Below, one piece after another: positions 1-8,831 of a stretch of 40,458 nt of DNA. The stretch comes from JBHJHK01 sp050330975. Its GTDB lineage: Bacteria > Pseudomonadota > Gammaproteobacteria > Competibacterales > Competibacteraceae. The notes beneath the pieces were generated by a model that made no database searches, was not told where the DNA came from, and saw only the letters and a list, made by a program, of their open reading frames with translations. Numbering within the stretch: position 1 is the stretch's first letter; every line of letters starts with the position of its first letter. The stretch covers positions 1 to 40,458 of the forward strand of contig JBHJHK010000030.1 of assembly GCA_050330975.1 (NCBI GenBank), written 5' to 3'. A program made the position numbers and the translations under genes.

Positions 1-19
1 GGGGGGGGGGGGGGGGGGG
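1..19. other. Poly-G run at contig edge
   Basis: Nineteen consecutive G open the window, inside the 3' end of a minus-strand reading frame where they would encode a run of proline. A homopolymer exactly at a sequence end is typical of a poly-G read artefact from two-colour sequencing chemistry. The bases are probably not genomic, so the codons they add to the overlapping gene should be ignored. Confidence 0.7.
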
Positions 20-622
20 ACGGGGCGGGTCGGCGACCCACAACACGGCCGTCCCCCGGCGACGGCGGCGGTCCACTAGGCGGTTGAGGACGGCTAGGTG
101 CTTACCCTCCAGGTGGCGGGTGGGGTTTTCCAACACCAGCAGTCGACGGGGCACCACCAGGGCTCGCAGCCACTGGGCCAGCTGGAGGATTTGGGGGGGA
201 GTGCGATCGGGGCGGGTGGTGGGAAGGGTCATCCCAAAAAGCTCTTCCAAGCGGGCGGCGTGGTGCTCGATGGCGTGGGAGCTGTGGCCGGTGAGGCGCG
301 GAACCAGCAGGACATTGTCGACCACCGTCAAGGTGCTAATAAAGGCCCGTCCGGCCAGTACCCGACCGATGAGGCGGCGGCGAGCCAGGGCCTGGCGGGG
401 TGCCAAAGCCCGCCAGGCACAGCCCAAAAAGCGCACCTCCCCCGGTTCGGTGTCGAGGCCCACCGCCCGGCGTCCCCAGAGGTTGGCGCTGCCCCGGGGG
501 CCGGCGAGGCTCGCCATCTCGCCGGGCGCCAGGTGCACGTGCAGGGGGCGCTGTACCCCACTCCCCAGGTTGGATGGCAGCACCAACTCCAGGACAGGGG
601 TGGGGGCGAATTGGGGATTCAC
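1..622 (-). CDS. Degenerate Mla-type ABC ATPase-like protein, 3' partial
   Basis: The frame begins with GTG 11 bases after the MlaE-type permease stop and runs without a stop off the window edge (about 200 residues visible). Its layout follows Mla/Ttg2-type ATP-binding subunits: an N-terminal strand region, a LAPGEMASLAGPRGSAN segment where the Walker A loop should be, an STLTVVDNVLLVPR stretch and LLVLENPTRHLEGK at the Walker B position. Every catalytic motif is altered. Walker A reads GPRGSAN without the Gly-Lys-Ser/Thr core, no LSGGQ signature is seen before Walker B (PPQILQLAQWLRAL instead), the Walker B Asp-Glu pair is Glu-Asn, and the H-loop position reads LWVADPP. I infer a non-hydrolysing partner or a decaying gene. 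The frame is open throughout, which argues against simple decay. An MCE-domain (MlaD) gene would be expected next, beyond the edge. Confidence 0.7.
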   Translation of the reverse strand, partial: MNPQFAPTPVLELVLPSNLGSGVQRPLHVHLAPGEMASLAGPRGSANLWGRRAVGLDTEPGEVRFLGCAWRALAPRQALARRRLIGRVLAGRAFISTLTVVDNVLLVPRLTGHSSHAIEHHAARLEELFGMTLPTTRPDRTPPQILQLAQWLRALVVPRRLLVLENPTRHLEGKHLAVLNRLVDRRRRRGTAVLWVADPPRPPPPPP

Positions 623-633
623 GGCGGAAAAGC

Positions 634-1416
634 TCAAGGGGTCAGGAGCAAGGTCACCAGGATAAAGGCCAAGAACAACACCACCAGGGCTCGCATCACG
701 GCACGGGTCACGGCCTTGGGAATTTCGGTGATGGCGGGGGCAACTTCTAGGGCCGAGACGCAGCACACCGCCGCCACACCCAAAGCCCCCAGGGCGGTCT
801 TGCCCCCCACCAGCCACAACAATCCGGGTTCAACGCCGGTGAGGGCTGCGCGCACTGGAATGATTGGGTGGATGCCCTGGGGGTTATACCACAAGTTGCC
901 CAGCAGTTCCCCCACCACCAAGGCGGCGAATAGTACCCACAACAGGCCCAACGCCGCCACTGTCACCCCCAGCAAGCGCGGTAAGATGACAAACTCCAGG
1001 GGATCCACCCCTTGGCTGAGCAACAGATCCATCTCCCCGGCGACGATGGCACTGGCCAGCTCGGCGGTGATGGCGGTGGCACTGCGGCTGATGATGATCA
1101 AGTTGACCAGCAGTGGGGCGAAGTGCTGGATGACCAGCACCTCCACCAAGGCCGCCATGGGCGCCGACAAAGGCGCCAGGCGCTCCACGACGTCGCCGAC
1201 GCTCAACACCAACACCCAACCGGTGATCAAGCCGCTGGCCACCACAGCGGTCAACGCCCCGACGCCGGTGAAGTAGATCTGCTGTAGGAGCACCGTCACC
1301 ACCGGAGAGCGCCAGGTGGTGGGGGTCAGGGCCCGCTGGAATCCCCCCACGATCACCGCCGCTACCAGGGGCCAAAAGGCCGATGGGACCGGCGGTGATC
1401 GTGGGGGGGTAGCCAT
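634..1416 (-). CDS. mlaE: MlaE/YrbE-type lipid ABC permease
   Basis: A 260-residue multi-span membrane protein of the MlaE family, the permease of phospholipid/sterol-type ABC systems that work with an MCE protein between inner and outer membrane. Visible hallmarks are the VLLQQIYFTGVGAL segment near residue 45, the ISRSATAITAEL helix, and the following GEMDLLLSQGVDPLEF and LPRLLGV stretch, which matches the EIDAL.MGIDP and LPR core of the family. ATG starts 15 bases after the upstream peptide-transporter ATPase, and the degenerate ATPase-like gene follows after 11 bases, so all are probably cotranscribed. Placement behind a peptide importer rather than beside mlaD or mlaC is unusual, but the neighbours on the other side are cut off by the contig end. 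Confidence 0.85.
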   Translation of the reverse strand: MATPPRSPPVPSAFWPLVAAVIVGGFQRALTPTTWRSPVVTVLLQQIYFTGVGALTAVVASGLITGWVLVLSVGDVVERLAPLSAPMAALVEVLVIQHFAPLLVNLIIISRSATAITAELASAIVAGEMDLLLSQGVDPLEFVILPRLLGVTVAALGLLWVLFAALVVGELLGNLWYNPQGIHPIIPVRAALTGVEPGLLWLVGGKTALGALGVAAVCCVSALEVAPAITEIPKAVTRAVMRALVVLFLAFILVTLLLTP

Positions 1417-1431
1417 GGCGCTGGCTGCTCT

Positions 1432-2421
1432 TCAGGCCTCGGCCAGGGGAAAGTGGCAGCGGTACCCGCCCCCCGCCACCGCCGTGGCCGTCGGGGCTTC
1501 TACCCGGCAACGGGGTTGGGCCATGGGGCAGCGGGGGTGAAACTCGCAGCCCGAGGGGCGTTGGCGCAGGCGCGGCACTTCGCCGGTGGCCTTGAGGCGG
1601 TCTTTGGGGGCGTCGGGGTCGGGGTGGAGGTTGGCCGACAACAACACCTTGGTGTAGGGGTGGCGGGGGGCGTGGAAGATCTGCCCCGTGGGCCCCCATT
1701 CCACCAGTCTGCCCAAATACATGATGGCCATCCGGTGGGCGATGTGGCGCACCACGTGGAGGTTGTGGGTGATGACCAGCAGCGCCAAGCCCCGGCGGTC
1801 TTGCAGTTCCCCCAGGAGGTTCAAGACCTCCCCCTGGACGGAGACGTCCAATCCCGCCGTGGGCTCGTCGGCGAGGATCAGCCGGGGTTCCAGGGCCAAG
1901 GCCCGGGCCACGCCCACCCGTCGAGCCTGGCCACCGGAGAGCTGATGAGGATAGCGGTTGGCCAGATCAAAGGGCAGATTGACGCTGGCCAGCAGCCGCT
2001 CCACCGTCGCCCGGCGACCCCCCGGGGGGGCTACACCATGGATGCGAAAGGGCTCTAGGAGCAGGGGGCCCACCCCCAGACGCGGACTCAGGGAGCCCAC
2101 GGGGTCCTGGAACATCATGGCCATCTCCCGGCGTACCCCCTTGAGGGCCCGGTGGGACAAGGTGTGGAGATCGCGGCCCTGGAAATAGATGTTGCCCTGG
2201 TGGAGGGGGCCCAGGCGGGCGATGGCCCGGGCCAGGGTGGTCTTCCCCGAGCCGCTCTCGCCGACGATGGCCAGGGTCTCCCCAGCATCCAAGATCACAT
2301 CGGCCCCGGCCACGGCGGTGATGTGACGGGGACCGCCCGCCAACCACGCCAAGGGATGGCGGCGCAGGGGAAAGCGCACCGTCGCCCCGGTCACTTGCAG
2401 CAGGGGTGGGGAGGCGCTCAC
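1432..2421 (-). CDS. dppF: Peptide ABC transporter ATP-binding protein (DppF/OppF type)
   Basis: Second cytoplasmic ATPase of the peptide importer (329 aa). All nucleotide-binding motifs are present: Walker A GESGSGKT (about residues 54-61), Q-loop MMFQDPVGSLSPR, signature LSGGQARRVGVARAL, Walker B LILADEPTAGLD and H-loop ITHNLHVV. The C-terminus has the oligopeptide-transporter extension with cysteines (GCEFHPRCPMAQPRC). The GTG start overlaps the stop of dppD by four bases (GTGA), indicating translational coupling; an upstream extension of this frame is only a shadow of dppD. Last gene of the dpp set, followed 15 bases later by the MlaE-type permease. Confidence 0.93.
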   Translation of the reverse strand: MSASPPLLQVTGATVRFPLRRHPLAWLAGGPRHITAVAGADVILDAGETLAIVGESGSGKTTLARAIARLGPLHQGNIYFQGRDLHTLSHRALKGVRREMAMMFQDPVGSLSPRLGVGPLLLEPFRIHGVAPPGGRRATVERLLASVNLPFDLANRYPHQLSGGQARRVGVARALALEPRLILADEPTAGLDVSVQGEVLNLLGELQDRRGLALLVITHNLHVVRHIAHRMAIMYLGRLVEWGPTGQIFHAPRHPYTKVLLSANLHPDPDAPKDRLKATGEVPRLRQRPSGCEFHPRCPMAQPRCRVEAPTATAVAGGGYRCHFPLAEA

Positions 2422-3404
2422 CGGACGTCTCCCGTTTCGCCGAGGCGGAAACAGGCGGCTCGGTGGTGGTCGGCCACGGGTTGGGGATCGGGCATGCCTT
2501 GGCCACAGGGATCGAACACCCGGGGGCAACGGGGGGCAAAGGGGCACCCCGGAGGTGGGATGCGGAGGTCGGGAACCTCGCCGGGGATGGTGGGCAAGGG
2601 CCGGGTGGGCTCGGCGAGGCGCGCCGGGTCGCAGGCCAGCAATGCCTGGGTGTAGGGGTGGGCCGGGCGGTGGAACACCGCCCGCACCGGCCCCTGTTCC
2701 ACCACGGTGCCAGCGTACATCACCACCACCCAGTGGCACAGCTCGGCGATGACCCCCAAGTGGTGGGAGATGAACAAAATGGCACAACCCCGTTCCCGCT
2801 GGAGATCTTGGAGGAGTTCGATGATCTGGACTTCCAAGGTGGCGTCCAGGGCGGTGGTGGGCTCGTCGGCGATGAGGAGGGCGGGCTCGGTGAGCAACGC
2901 CATGGCGATACTGAGGCGCTGACGCATGCCCCCGGAGAACTGGTGGGGGTAGTCGTCCAGGCGCTGGGCCGCGTCGGGGATCCCCACCCGGGCCAGGCCT
3001 TCCGCCGCCCGGCGGCGCTTCTCCCGGCGCCTGATGGCGGCGCGGTACTGGACGTCTATGAGCTGTTGCCCCACGGTGAGGACCGGGTTGTGGGCGGTCA
3101 TGGGGTCCTGGGAGACCAACGCCAGGGCGTCCCCCCGCAGGCGGTTCATGGCGGCGGGGGACAAGGATCTGAGGTCTTGGCCGTCGAACCACAGCTCGCC
3201 TCGGGTGATGGCGCCGTTGGCGCTCAACAGGCCCATGACGGCCCCCACCACCGTGGATTTGCCGCGCCCCGACTCTCCCACCCCCCCCACGACTTGGCCC
3301 CGGGGCACGCTGAAACTCACCTCCCGCAGGGCGTGGACGGGGCCTTTGGCGGTGCGAAAATCCACCGAGAGTCCCTCGATGGTCAACAGTGGCGACGGGG
3401 TCAC
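2418..3404 (-). CDS. dppD: Peptide ABC transporter ATP-binding protein (DppD/OppD type)
   Basis: First ATPase of the peptide importer (328 aa). Motifs in order: Walker A GESGRGKST (about residues 43-51), Q-loop ALVSQDPMTAHNP, signature FSGGMRQRLSIAMAL, Walker B LLIADEPTTALD, H-loop FISHHLGV. The C-terminal oligopeptide extension carries the cysteine cluster GCPFAPRCPRVFDPC, which in this family can hold an Fe-S cluster. It probably pairs with DppF to power the DppBC channel. The start lies 4 bases beyond the dppC stop. Length is normal and no defect is visible. Confidence 0.93.
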   Translation of the reverse strand: MTPSPLLTIEGLSVDFRTAKGPVHALREVSFSVPRGQVVGGVGESGRGKSTVVGAVMGLLSANGAITRGELWFDGQDLRSLSPAAMNRLRGDALALVSQDPMTAHNPVLTVGQQLIDVQYRAAIRRREKRRRAAEGLARVGIPDAAQRLDDYPHQFSGGMRQRLSIAMALLTEPALLIADEPTTALDATLEVQIIELLQDLQRERGCAILFISHHLGVIAELCHWVVVMYAGTVVEQGPVRAVFHRPAHPYTQALLACDPARLAEPTRPLPTIPGEVPDLRIPPPGCPFAPRCPRVFDPCGQGMPDPQPVADHHRAACFRLGETGDVR

Positions 3405-3408
3405 GGCC

Positions 3409-4233
3409 CTAGAGCTCCCGTTGCAGTTTGGGGTCGAAGGTGTCGCGCAAGGCCTCTCCCAAAAAGGTGAAGCCCAAGGTGGTGATGACCAGGGGTATCC
3501 CCCCGGCGATGACCGGCCAAGGGCTGGTGCGGATAAACGAGTAGCCGTCGTTGAGGATGGTGCCCCAACTGGGGGTGGGGGGGCGGATGCCCAAGCCCAA
3601 AAAGCTCAGGCCCGCCTCGATAAAAATCACCACCGGAATTTCCATGGCGGCGAGGATAAACACCGGCCCCAGGACGTTGGGCAATACGTGGTGGACCATG
3701 ATGTAGCCCGTGGAGGCCCCCAGAGAACGCTCGGCCAAGATGAATTCCCGTTGGCGCAACGAGGCGGTTTGGGTGCGGACGATGCGCCCGAAAATGGGCA
3801 TGGCGGTGACGATCACCACCCCCACCACAGTGGCTAAAGAGGGCCCCACGGCGGCCACCACCGCCAGGGCGAAGACCACCGTGGGGAAGCTGCGCACGGT
3901 GTCGAACAACAACACGATGAGCCCGTCGAGCCAGCGGGGGCCCAAACCCGCGATCATCCCCAACAAGGTGCCGATAAAAAGCGCCGCCGTCACGGAAATC
4001 CCCGCCACCTGGAGGGCCACCTGGCCGCCGTAGAGGACCCGGGAAAAGATATCTCGACCCAACTGGTCGGTTCCCAGCCAGTGCTCCACGGAGGGTGGCT
4101 GGAGGCGGTTCATGACGTTTAGGGCCACGGGGTCGTAGGGGGCGATCCACGGCGCCAGCACCGCGGCGCTCACCACGGCCACCACCAGTACCAGGCCAAA
4201 GACCCCCAGGGGGTTGGCGAAGAAGCGCTTCAT
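3409..4233 (-). CDS. dppC: Peptide ABC transporter permease (DppC type)
   Basis: Inner-membrane permease subunit (274 aa) of a dipeptide/oligopeptide/nickel-type importer. It starts with a short cytoplasmic stretch and a first hydrophobic helix (residues about 8-30), then the DppC-typical WLGTDQLGRDIFSRVLYG segment, further helices, and the permease coupling loop near RSLGASTGYIMVHHVLPN, equivalent to the EAA loop. The C-terminus, LGEALRDTFDPKLQREL, is characteristic of DppC. ATG follows the dppB stop by one base. Substrate cannot be told from the permease alone. Confidence 0.93.
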   Translation of the reverse strand: MKRFFANPLGVFGLVLVVAVVSAAVLAPWIAPYDPVALNVMNRLQPPSVEHWLGTDQLGRDIFSRVLYGGQVALQVAGISVTAALFIGTLLGMIAGLGPRWLDGLIVLLFDTVRSFPTVVFALAVVAAVGPSLATVVGVVIVTAMPIFGRIVRTQTASLRQREFILAERSLGASTGYIMVHHVLPNVLGPVFILAAMEIPVVIFIEAGLSFLGLGIRPPTPSWGTILNDGYSFIRTSPWPVIAGGIPLVITTLGFTFLGEALRDTFDPKLQREL

Positions 4234-4234
4234 C

Positions 4235-5173
4235 TCAGGCGTTCTCCCGCACCCGGGGATCGAGGGTGGCGTTGATCAGGTCGGCGACGATCATGGTCAC
4301 GACGAATAGCCCTGTGGACACCAACACCGCTCCCATGACCACCGGGTAGTTGCGTTCGATGACGGAATCGTAGATGAGCTTGCCAAGGCCCGGGCGGGCA
4401 AAGACGATCTCGGTGATCACCGCCGAGGACAACAGCGAGCCGATGCCCACCCCCAGGAGGGTCACCGTGGGCAAGATGGCCACCCGGAGCACATAGCGCC
4501 GCACCACCATGGCAGGGGGCAGGCCAAAGGAGCGGGCGGTGCGGACGAAGTTTTCCCCCAGGACCTCCAAGGTGGAGGCCCGCACCATGCGGGCGATGTA
4601 GCCCACCCACGCCAACCCCACGGCGAAGGCCGGCAACACCAAATGGTGGAGGCGACCCAGCCAACCCTCGCCGCTGCCGATGGCGGGGAACCACTGGAGT
4701 TGGACGGCGAACAGCAACAGGGCGTACAGCGCCACCACAAAGCTGGGCACGGCGATGGTACTCACCGATACCACGGCGGTGAGGCGATCCAGGAGGGTGT
4801 TGGGGTGGAGGGCGGCGTAGGCCCCCAAGGGGATGCCCACCGCCGCCGCCCAGCCGATGGCGGCGGCGATGAGGAGCAAGGTATTGGGCAACACGGCGAA
4901 GACTTGGTCGGCCACGGAGCGGTTGGTAAACACATCTGTGCCCAGGTCCCCCTGGAGGATCTGGAGAAAGAACCGCCCCAATTGGACGGGGAGGGGCTGA
5001 TCCAGCCCCATTTTTTCCCGCAGCGCCAGCTGGAGTTCCGGAGAGGCCCTGGGGCCCAAGATCACCGCCACGGGGTCGCCGGGGACGGCGTGGATCATGG
5101 CGAAGATCAACGTCACCGCCGCGGCGATGATAGCGCACCCCAAGCCGAGCCTTCGCAGGATCAACCCCGCCAT
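4235..5173 (-). CDS. dppB: Peptide ABC transporter permease (DppB type)
   Basis: Inner-membrane permease subunit (312 aa). It has the DppB layout: N-terminal helix, a periplasmic stretch with HAVPGDPVAVILGP and GLDQPLPVQLGRFF (the GLD.P...Q family marker), further helices, an EAA-like loop around ARSFGLPPAMVVRRYVLR, and the C-terminal DLINATLDPRVRENA, typical of DppB. The start is 10 bases after the binding-protein stop. With dppC it should form the translocation pore. Confidence 0.93.
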   Translation of the reverse strand: MAGLILRRLGLGCAIIAAAVTLIFAMIHAVPGDPVAVILGPRASPELQLALREKMGLDQPLPVQLGRFFLQILQGDLGTDVFTNRSVADQVFAVLPNTLLLIAAAIGWAAAVGIPLGAYAALHPNTLLDRLTAVVSVSTIAVPSFVVALYALLLFAVQLQWFPAIGSGEGWLGRLHHLVLPAFAVGLAWVGYIARMVRASTLEVLGENFVRTARSFGLPPAMVVRRYVLRVAILPTVTLLGVGIGSLLSSAVITEIVFARPGLGKLIYDSVIERNYPVVMGAVLVSTGLFVVTMIVADLINATLDPRVRENA

Positions 5174-5183
5174 GGTCCGGGTC

Positions 5184-6764
5184 TCAGGCCGGCTTGAAGT
5201 AGCGGTAGAGGGGCAGGCCGTCGGGGCGCAGGGCGGGTTGGATGGTGTTGCGGTAGATCACCGGGTTGGCCTCGTGGGTCAAGAAGCGGTAGGCCCCCGA
5301 CTGTTCCATGAGGTCCTGCATCTGGCGGTACATGGCATCCCGCTTGGCGGAGTCGCCCTCGGCGGCGGCGGCCTTGTGGAGGCGGTCGAACTCGGGGTTG
5401 GAGAACCGCTCCCAGTTCCAGATTCCCACCTGTTCGGTGGTGAACCACGAGGTGGCGTAGTAGGGGTCGGGGGTCATGGAGAAGCGGTTCAACACCAGCT
5501 CTAGGTTTTGCCAGCTGTCCCCCTGGGCCTCTTTGCCCAGGGACCAGAAGGTACCGGCCTCGCTTTGGTTGATGGTGACGTCGATGCCCACGTTGGCCAA
5601 GGTCGCTTGGATCACCTGGGCGGCGGTGACCCACTGGGCTTTGTTGAGCACGTCGAGGGTGAGCCGCAGCTGGCCCACTTCGGCGTCTTGAAGGAGTTCC
5701 CGGGCGACGGCGAAGTCCGCCTGGGGGGGGACCAAGTTCGCCGGGCGGTGGCCCACTAGACCCGGGGCGATGATGCCCGTGGAGGGTTTGGCGATGCCAA
5801 AATAGGCGGCTTCCAGCACCGAGGGCACGTCGATGGCGTGTTGGATGGCCCGGCGCACCCGGGGGTCGGCGAGCTTGGGGCTCTGGGTATTCATCCCCAG
5901 CCACACGTAGTAAAGGGAGGGGAATTCTTCGATGGTGCTGTTGGGGGGTAGGTTGGCCTGCAGGGCGTCGAGGGAGGTGAGGCTCACCCGGGTGAAGTCG
6001 ATATCGCCGGCCTCGAAGGCGATCTCGGCGGTCTTTTCGTCGTCCACCACCAGGATCTCGATGCGCTCAAAGGCCGCCTTGTCGGGACCGCTGTACTCGG
6101 GGTTGGGGACCAATACCGTGCGCGCGGCGGGGGTCCAGCTCTCCACTTGGTAGGGGCCGGCCACCGTGGGGGGAATGCCGTCCATTCGCCCCCCGGCCTC
6201 TTCCCAGGCCCGCTTGCAGACGATGGTGCCGGTGATGTAGGGCAGGGCGATGTTCAGCAAAGGGGCAAAGGGCTCGTTGAGGACGATCACGCCGCTGTAT
6301 GTGTCCTCGATTTCCACCCCGGCTAGGGAGCCCATATCGGGTTTGTTGGGGCTTTCGGTGGCGGGGTCGACGATGCGCTCAAAGGAGAACTTGACGTCCT
6401 CGGCGGTGATTTCACCAAAGCCGTTGGACCAGGTTTGGCCGGGCTTGAGGACGAAGCGCACGTGGGTGGGGTCGAGCTGTTCGAGGCGCTCGGCGGCTTG
6501 GAGGTGGGTTTGCCAGCTGCGTCCCGGGGTGTAGTGGGTGAGCTTGTTGTAGATGCACATCCCCACTTCTTCCTCGGGGACGCCCCCGTAGTGGGCGGGG
6601 TCGAAGGTGTCGATGGAGGTGTAGGTCCGGCCCGTGAGGGTTCGCCCTTCTTGGGACCAGGCGATGGGGGCTTTCAGCCCCCCCAGGACACCGGTGGCCA
6701 CACCGGCCATGGTGGTTTGGAGCAGAGTTCTACGGGACAAGTGTCGGGGCGTACGGGTCGTCAC
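5184..6764 (-). CDS. Tat-exported peptide-type solute-binding protein
   Basis: Periplasmic substrate-binding protein of family 5 (526 aa; DppA/OppA fold). The N-terminus has a twin-arginine signal, LSRRTLLQ at residues 9-16, followed by a glycine/alanine-rich hydrophobic stretch, so it is probably exported folded by Tat. The mature part shows family landmarks such as the VRFVLKPGQTWSNG and ITAEDVKFSFERI segments and the NPEYSGPDKAAFERIEI lobe. GTG is chosen as start because GAGGAT lies about 8 bases upstream; this also places the Tat motif correctly. It is the first intact gene of the importer operon; the hydrolase relic upstream points the same way. The exact ligand (peptide, opine, other amine) cannot be read from the sequence. 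Confidence 0.9.
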   Translation of the reverse strand: MTTRTPRHLSRRTLLQTTMAGVATGVLGGLKAPIAWSQEGRTLTGRTYTSIDTFDPAHYGGVPEEEVGMCIYNKLTHYTPGRSWQTHLQAAERLEQLDPTHVRFVLKPGQTWSNGFGEITAEDVKFSFERIVDPATESPNKPDMGSLAGVEIEDTYSGVIVLNEPFAPLLNIALPYITGTIVCKRAWEEAGGRMDGIPPTVAGPYQVESWTPAARTVLVPNPEYSGPDKAAFERIEILVVDDEKTAEIAFEAGDIDFTRVSLTSLDALQANLPPNSTIEEFPSLYYVWLGMNTQSPKLADPRVRRAIQHAIDVPSVLEAAYFGIAKPSTGIIAPGLVGHRPANLVPPQADFAVARELLQDAEVGQLRLTLDVLNKAQWVTAAQVIQATLANVGIDVTINQSEAGTFWSLGKEAQGDSWQNLELVLNRFSMTPDPYYATSWFTTEQVGIWNWERFSNPEFDRLHKAAAAEGDSAKRDAMYRQMQDLMEQSGAYRFLTHEANPVIYRNTIQPALRPDGLPLYRYFKPA

Positions 6765-6861
6765 GGCTCGGTATCCTCACCGGTGGATGGTGTTCAAGAA
6801 GCTTAGTCGCCAGGTTGGGGATGGCAATGGCGCGGCATTGGGTTCATGGTCTGGGGCGGGC

Positions 6862-7258
6862 TCAGCCTCGGTGGTCGTCGGCCAGGCTCGTTGTCAAGAT
6901 GTCGCGAAGCTTTGCGGCCACGACGTCCGGGCGGTGGCGAGTCAGGGACACGTGCCCCAAGGCCCGGGATTTCATGGAAAACCCCCAGGGGGGCCAGGTC
7001 GGCGACCACCGCGTAGTCGGCCATGGTCCACGGCGGGGCAGGGGCTGTGGTCTGCCCCGCCCCCCGGGGGTCGTAGGCGATGCAGCGGAAGCCGTGGGCC
7101 AGCCGGGCGAATGGATGGGAGTAGCCCTCGGCGGTTTGGTCGCCGCCGGGGACAAACACCACATCGGCCCCCCGGCCCTGGACGACCACCCGCATCGTCA
7201 CCCCATGGGCCGAGAGGCGATATTCTGCTTTGGGACCAAACTCGGGAAATGCAGCCAT
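6862..7258 (-). pseudogene. Alpha/beta-hydrolase relic with internal deletion and frameshift
   Basis: The N-terminal ~85 residues read as an alpha/beta hydrolase (VVFVPGGDQTAEGYSHPFARLA, then IAYDPRGAGQTT and the WTMADYAVVADL helix). This runs straight into VFHEIPGLG, which in intact enzymes lies near the C-terminus. A one-base frame change then gives GHVSLTRHRPDVVAAKLRDIL, the usual C-terminal block with the catalytic His. The middle of the protein, including the nucleophile elbow Gly-x-Ser-x-Gly, is missing. I infer an internal deletion plus a frameshift; the product cannot be an active hydrolase. It lies about 100 bases upstream of the peptide-importer operon on the same strand and may once have been its first gene. 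Confidence 0.75.
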
Positions 7259-7338
7259 GGCTGGATCCTGTGGACATTCCCGCTGACGGGACTCTATTTA
7301 TAACCCGTTTCGGCGGATCTCGTGACCGTGAATAGCCT

Positions 7339-8662
7339 TTAGATTGGGGTAGGGGGATGGCGCAAATCCCCGGGGATCGAAATCTTGGTTTGCTTGGCCC
7401 ACGCCTCCAAGACGGTCCATTCCGCCGCCGTGGGCAGGCGGTTGCGCTGGCCGCGGACTTGGGCGAGGCGCAGGTGGCGGACGTCGATCTCCAAGGTCAG
7501 GCGGTTACCGGGCTTGGCCAAGGGCGGGCGATAGGCCACGATGGCGGCCCGACCGGCGTGGCACTCGGCGGCGTAGGTGGCCACGCAATGGCCGAGGGCC
7601 TCGCCTTCGTGGCCCAAATCCGCCGAGGAAGTGAGTTCCTCGAAGCGTCCCTGGGGCAACGCTAGACCCAAGCCCCGGGCCCCCCAGGTCAGGATTTCCC
7701 GCCGTTGGTAGTGGTGGAAGCGGGCATGCCAGACGGCGCTGTCTCGCACCAGGCTGGAGAGGGTTCTGCGCCCCACGGCGAGGCGGGGTTCGGGAGGGGG
7801 GACGCGCTGGATGGAGGGCTGGACCCGTTTCGCCAAAGCGCTGGTAGCGGAGATACTCGATCAGGGGGGGCACGTGCCGACTGGCCAATAGATGGTCTCG
7901 AGCCAGGAGTTGCACCACGTCTAACCAAAAGTCCTCTCCCTCCTTGGACCAGGTTCTACAGAGGGGTGTGGTGCACAGGGCTTCGGCCAGGCTGGTGCGG
8001 CCGCCGAGGCCGATGATTTGTCCCCAGCGCAGGGCTTGGTAGAGGGACAACTGTCCTGGGGCGTTGAGCACCTCATGGGCCATGCGCTTGGTCAAGGGAA
8101 AGGGCAGGCGAGGGCAGTGGCGGAGGTTGTATCCCTGGGCGAGGTCGATAAACCACTGTTGGGCGTCGTGTTTGGGTTTGGGCGGACCACCGGGGTCCGG
8201 GTCGCGATAAAACGCCTCTTCAAAGGAGCGCGGCACGGGATATTTGACCAACAGCCAGTGGAGCAACCCCCTGAAGATGGCTGATCCATCCCCGCTCTCT
8301 GGGGGGTTTGACCAATCCCCGGGTCGGCGCAGCCAACGCTTGCGCCAGGCCACCAGGCACACTAGACCCCGATGAGAAGTCTCTGTCGTGAGACCGGCCC
8401 GGGCCGCCGTCGAGAACAGGGCCTCGGCGGCCCTTTGTTCGTTGCGGGGGGAATGTTTAAAAGCCGTTGCCGTGGCGGAAAAGGGATTGCCCCGGGGTGC
8501 CCGCTGGCCGTCGCGTACGGCGGCAAATGCCGAGGCGATCAGGGTCTCAGGGTCGGTCTCAAAGCCATGGGTCTCGCGCCAGGCCTGTTTTTTTCCTTGT
8601 TTTTCGGCTTTTTTGCGGGCGAGCTTGAGTTTGTCGCGCTCCTTGCCTCGTTGTAGAACCAT
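7339..8662 (-). pseudogene. PcfJ-like domain protein, frameshifted
   Basis: Two overlapping minus-strand frames together make one PcfJ-like protein of about 440 residues. The first (8662 to about 7835) has a basic N-terminus (KERDKLKLARKKAEKQGKK) and a helical middle ending LLASRHVPPLIEYLRYQRF. The second (about 7835 to 7339) continues with GRRTLSSLVRDSAVWHARF and the PcfJ core: EGEALGHCVATYAAECHAG, IVAYRPP, LTLEIDVRHLRLAQVRGQRNRLPT and a C-terminal helix. A one-base change near 7830-7840 breaks the frame. PcfJ is known from a conjugative plasmid, but chromosomal relatives are common and no conjugation gene is nearby. The break may be a true mutation or an assembly error. ATG at 8662 is assumed; its ribosome site is weak. 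Confidence 0.7.
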
Positions 8663-8831
8663 GGGTGGTGTTCGCGGGTTACGAAATTTGTGCCCTTGCC
8701 GCAGCCGGGGCGAAACCTGGGTGCTAGATTTAGTATTGTCGGATGCTCGGTCGAGTGTTGCAACTGTGCGTTGTCAGGGGGTCGAGCTGATTATTTGGTT
8801 TTATAAGCAATTGACTTTAAAGGGTAAAACG

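Noticed and set aside
98..1276. Plus-strand open frame opposite the MlaE/ATPase-like pair
   Set aside because: The minus-strand frames have family motifs and operon spacing; the plus frame is Thr/Ala/Pro low complexity.
2422..3192. Upstream extension of the dppF frame
   Set aside because: It overlaps dppD entirely and reads as Pro/Arg/His-rich sequence; the GTG at 2421 gives the normal family length and a GTGA overlap.
2406..3470. Plus-strand open frame opposite dppD
   Set aside because: Shadow of dppD, which has all ABC motifs.
7339..8662. Programmed frameshifting in the PcfJ-like gene
   Set aside because: No slippery heptamer or downstream structure stands out at the joint; mutation or assembly error is simpler.
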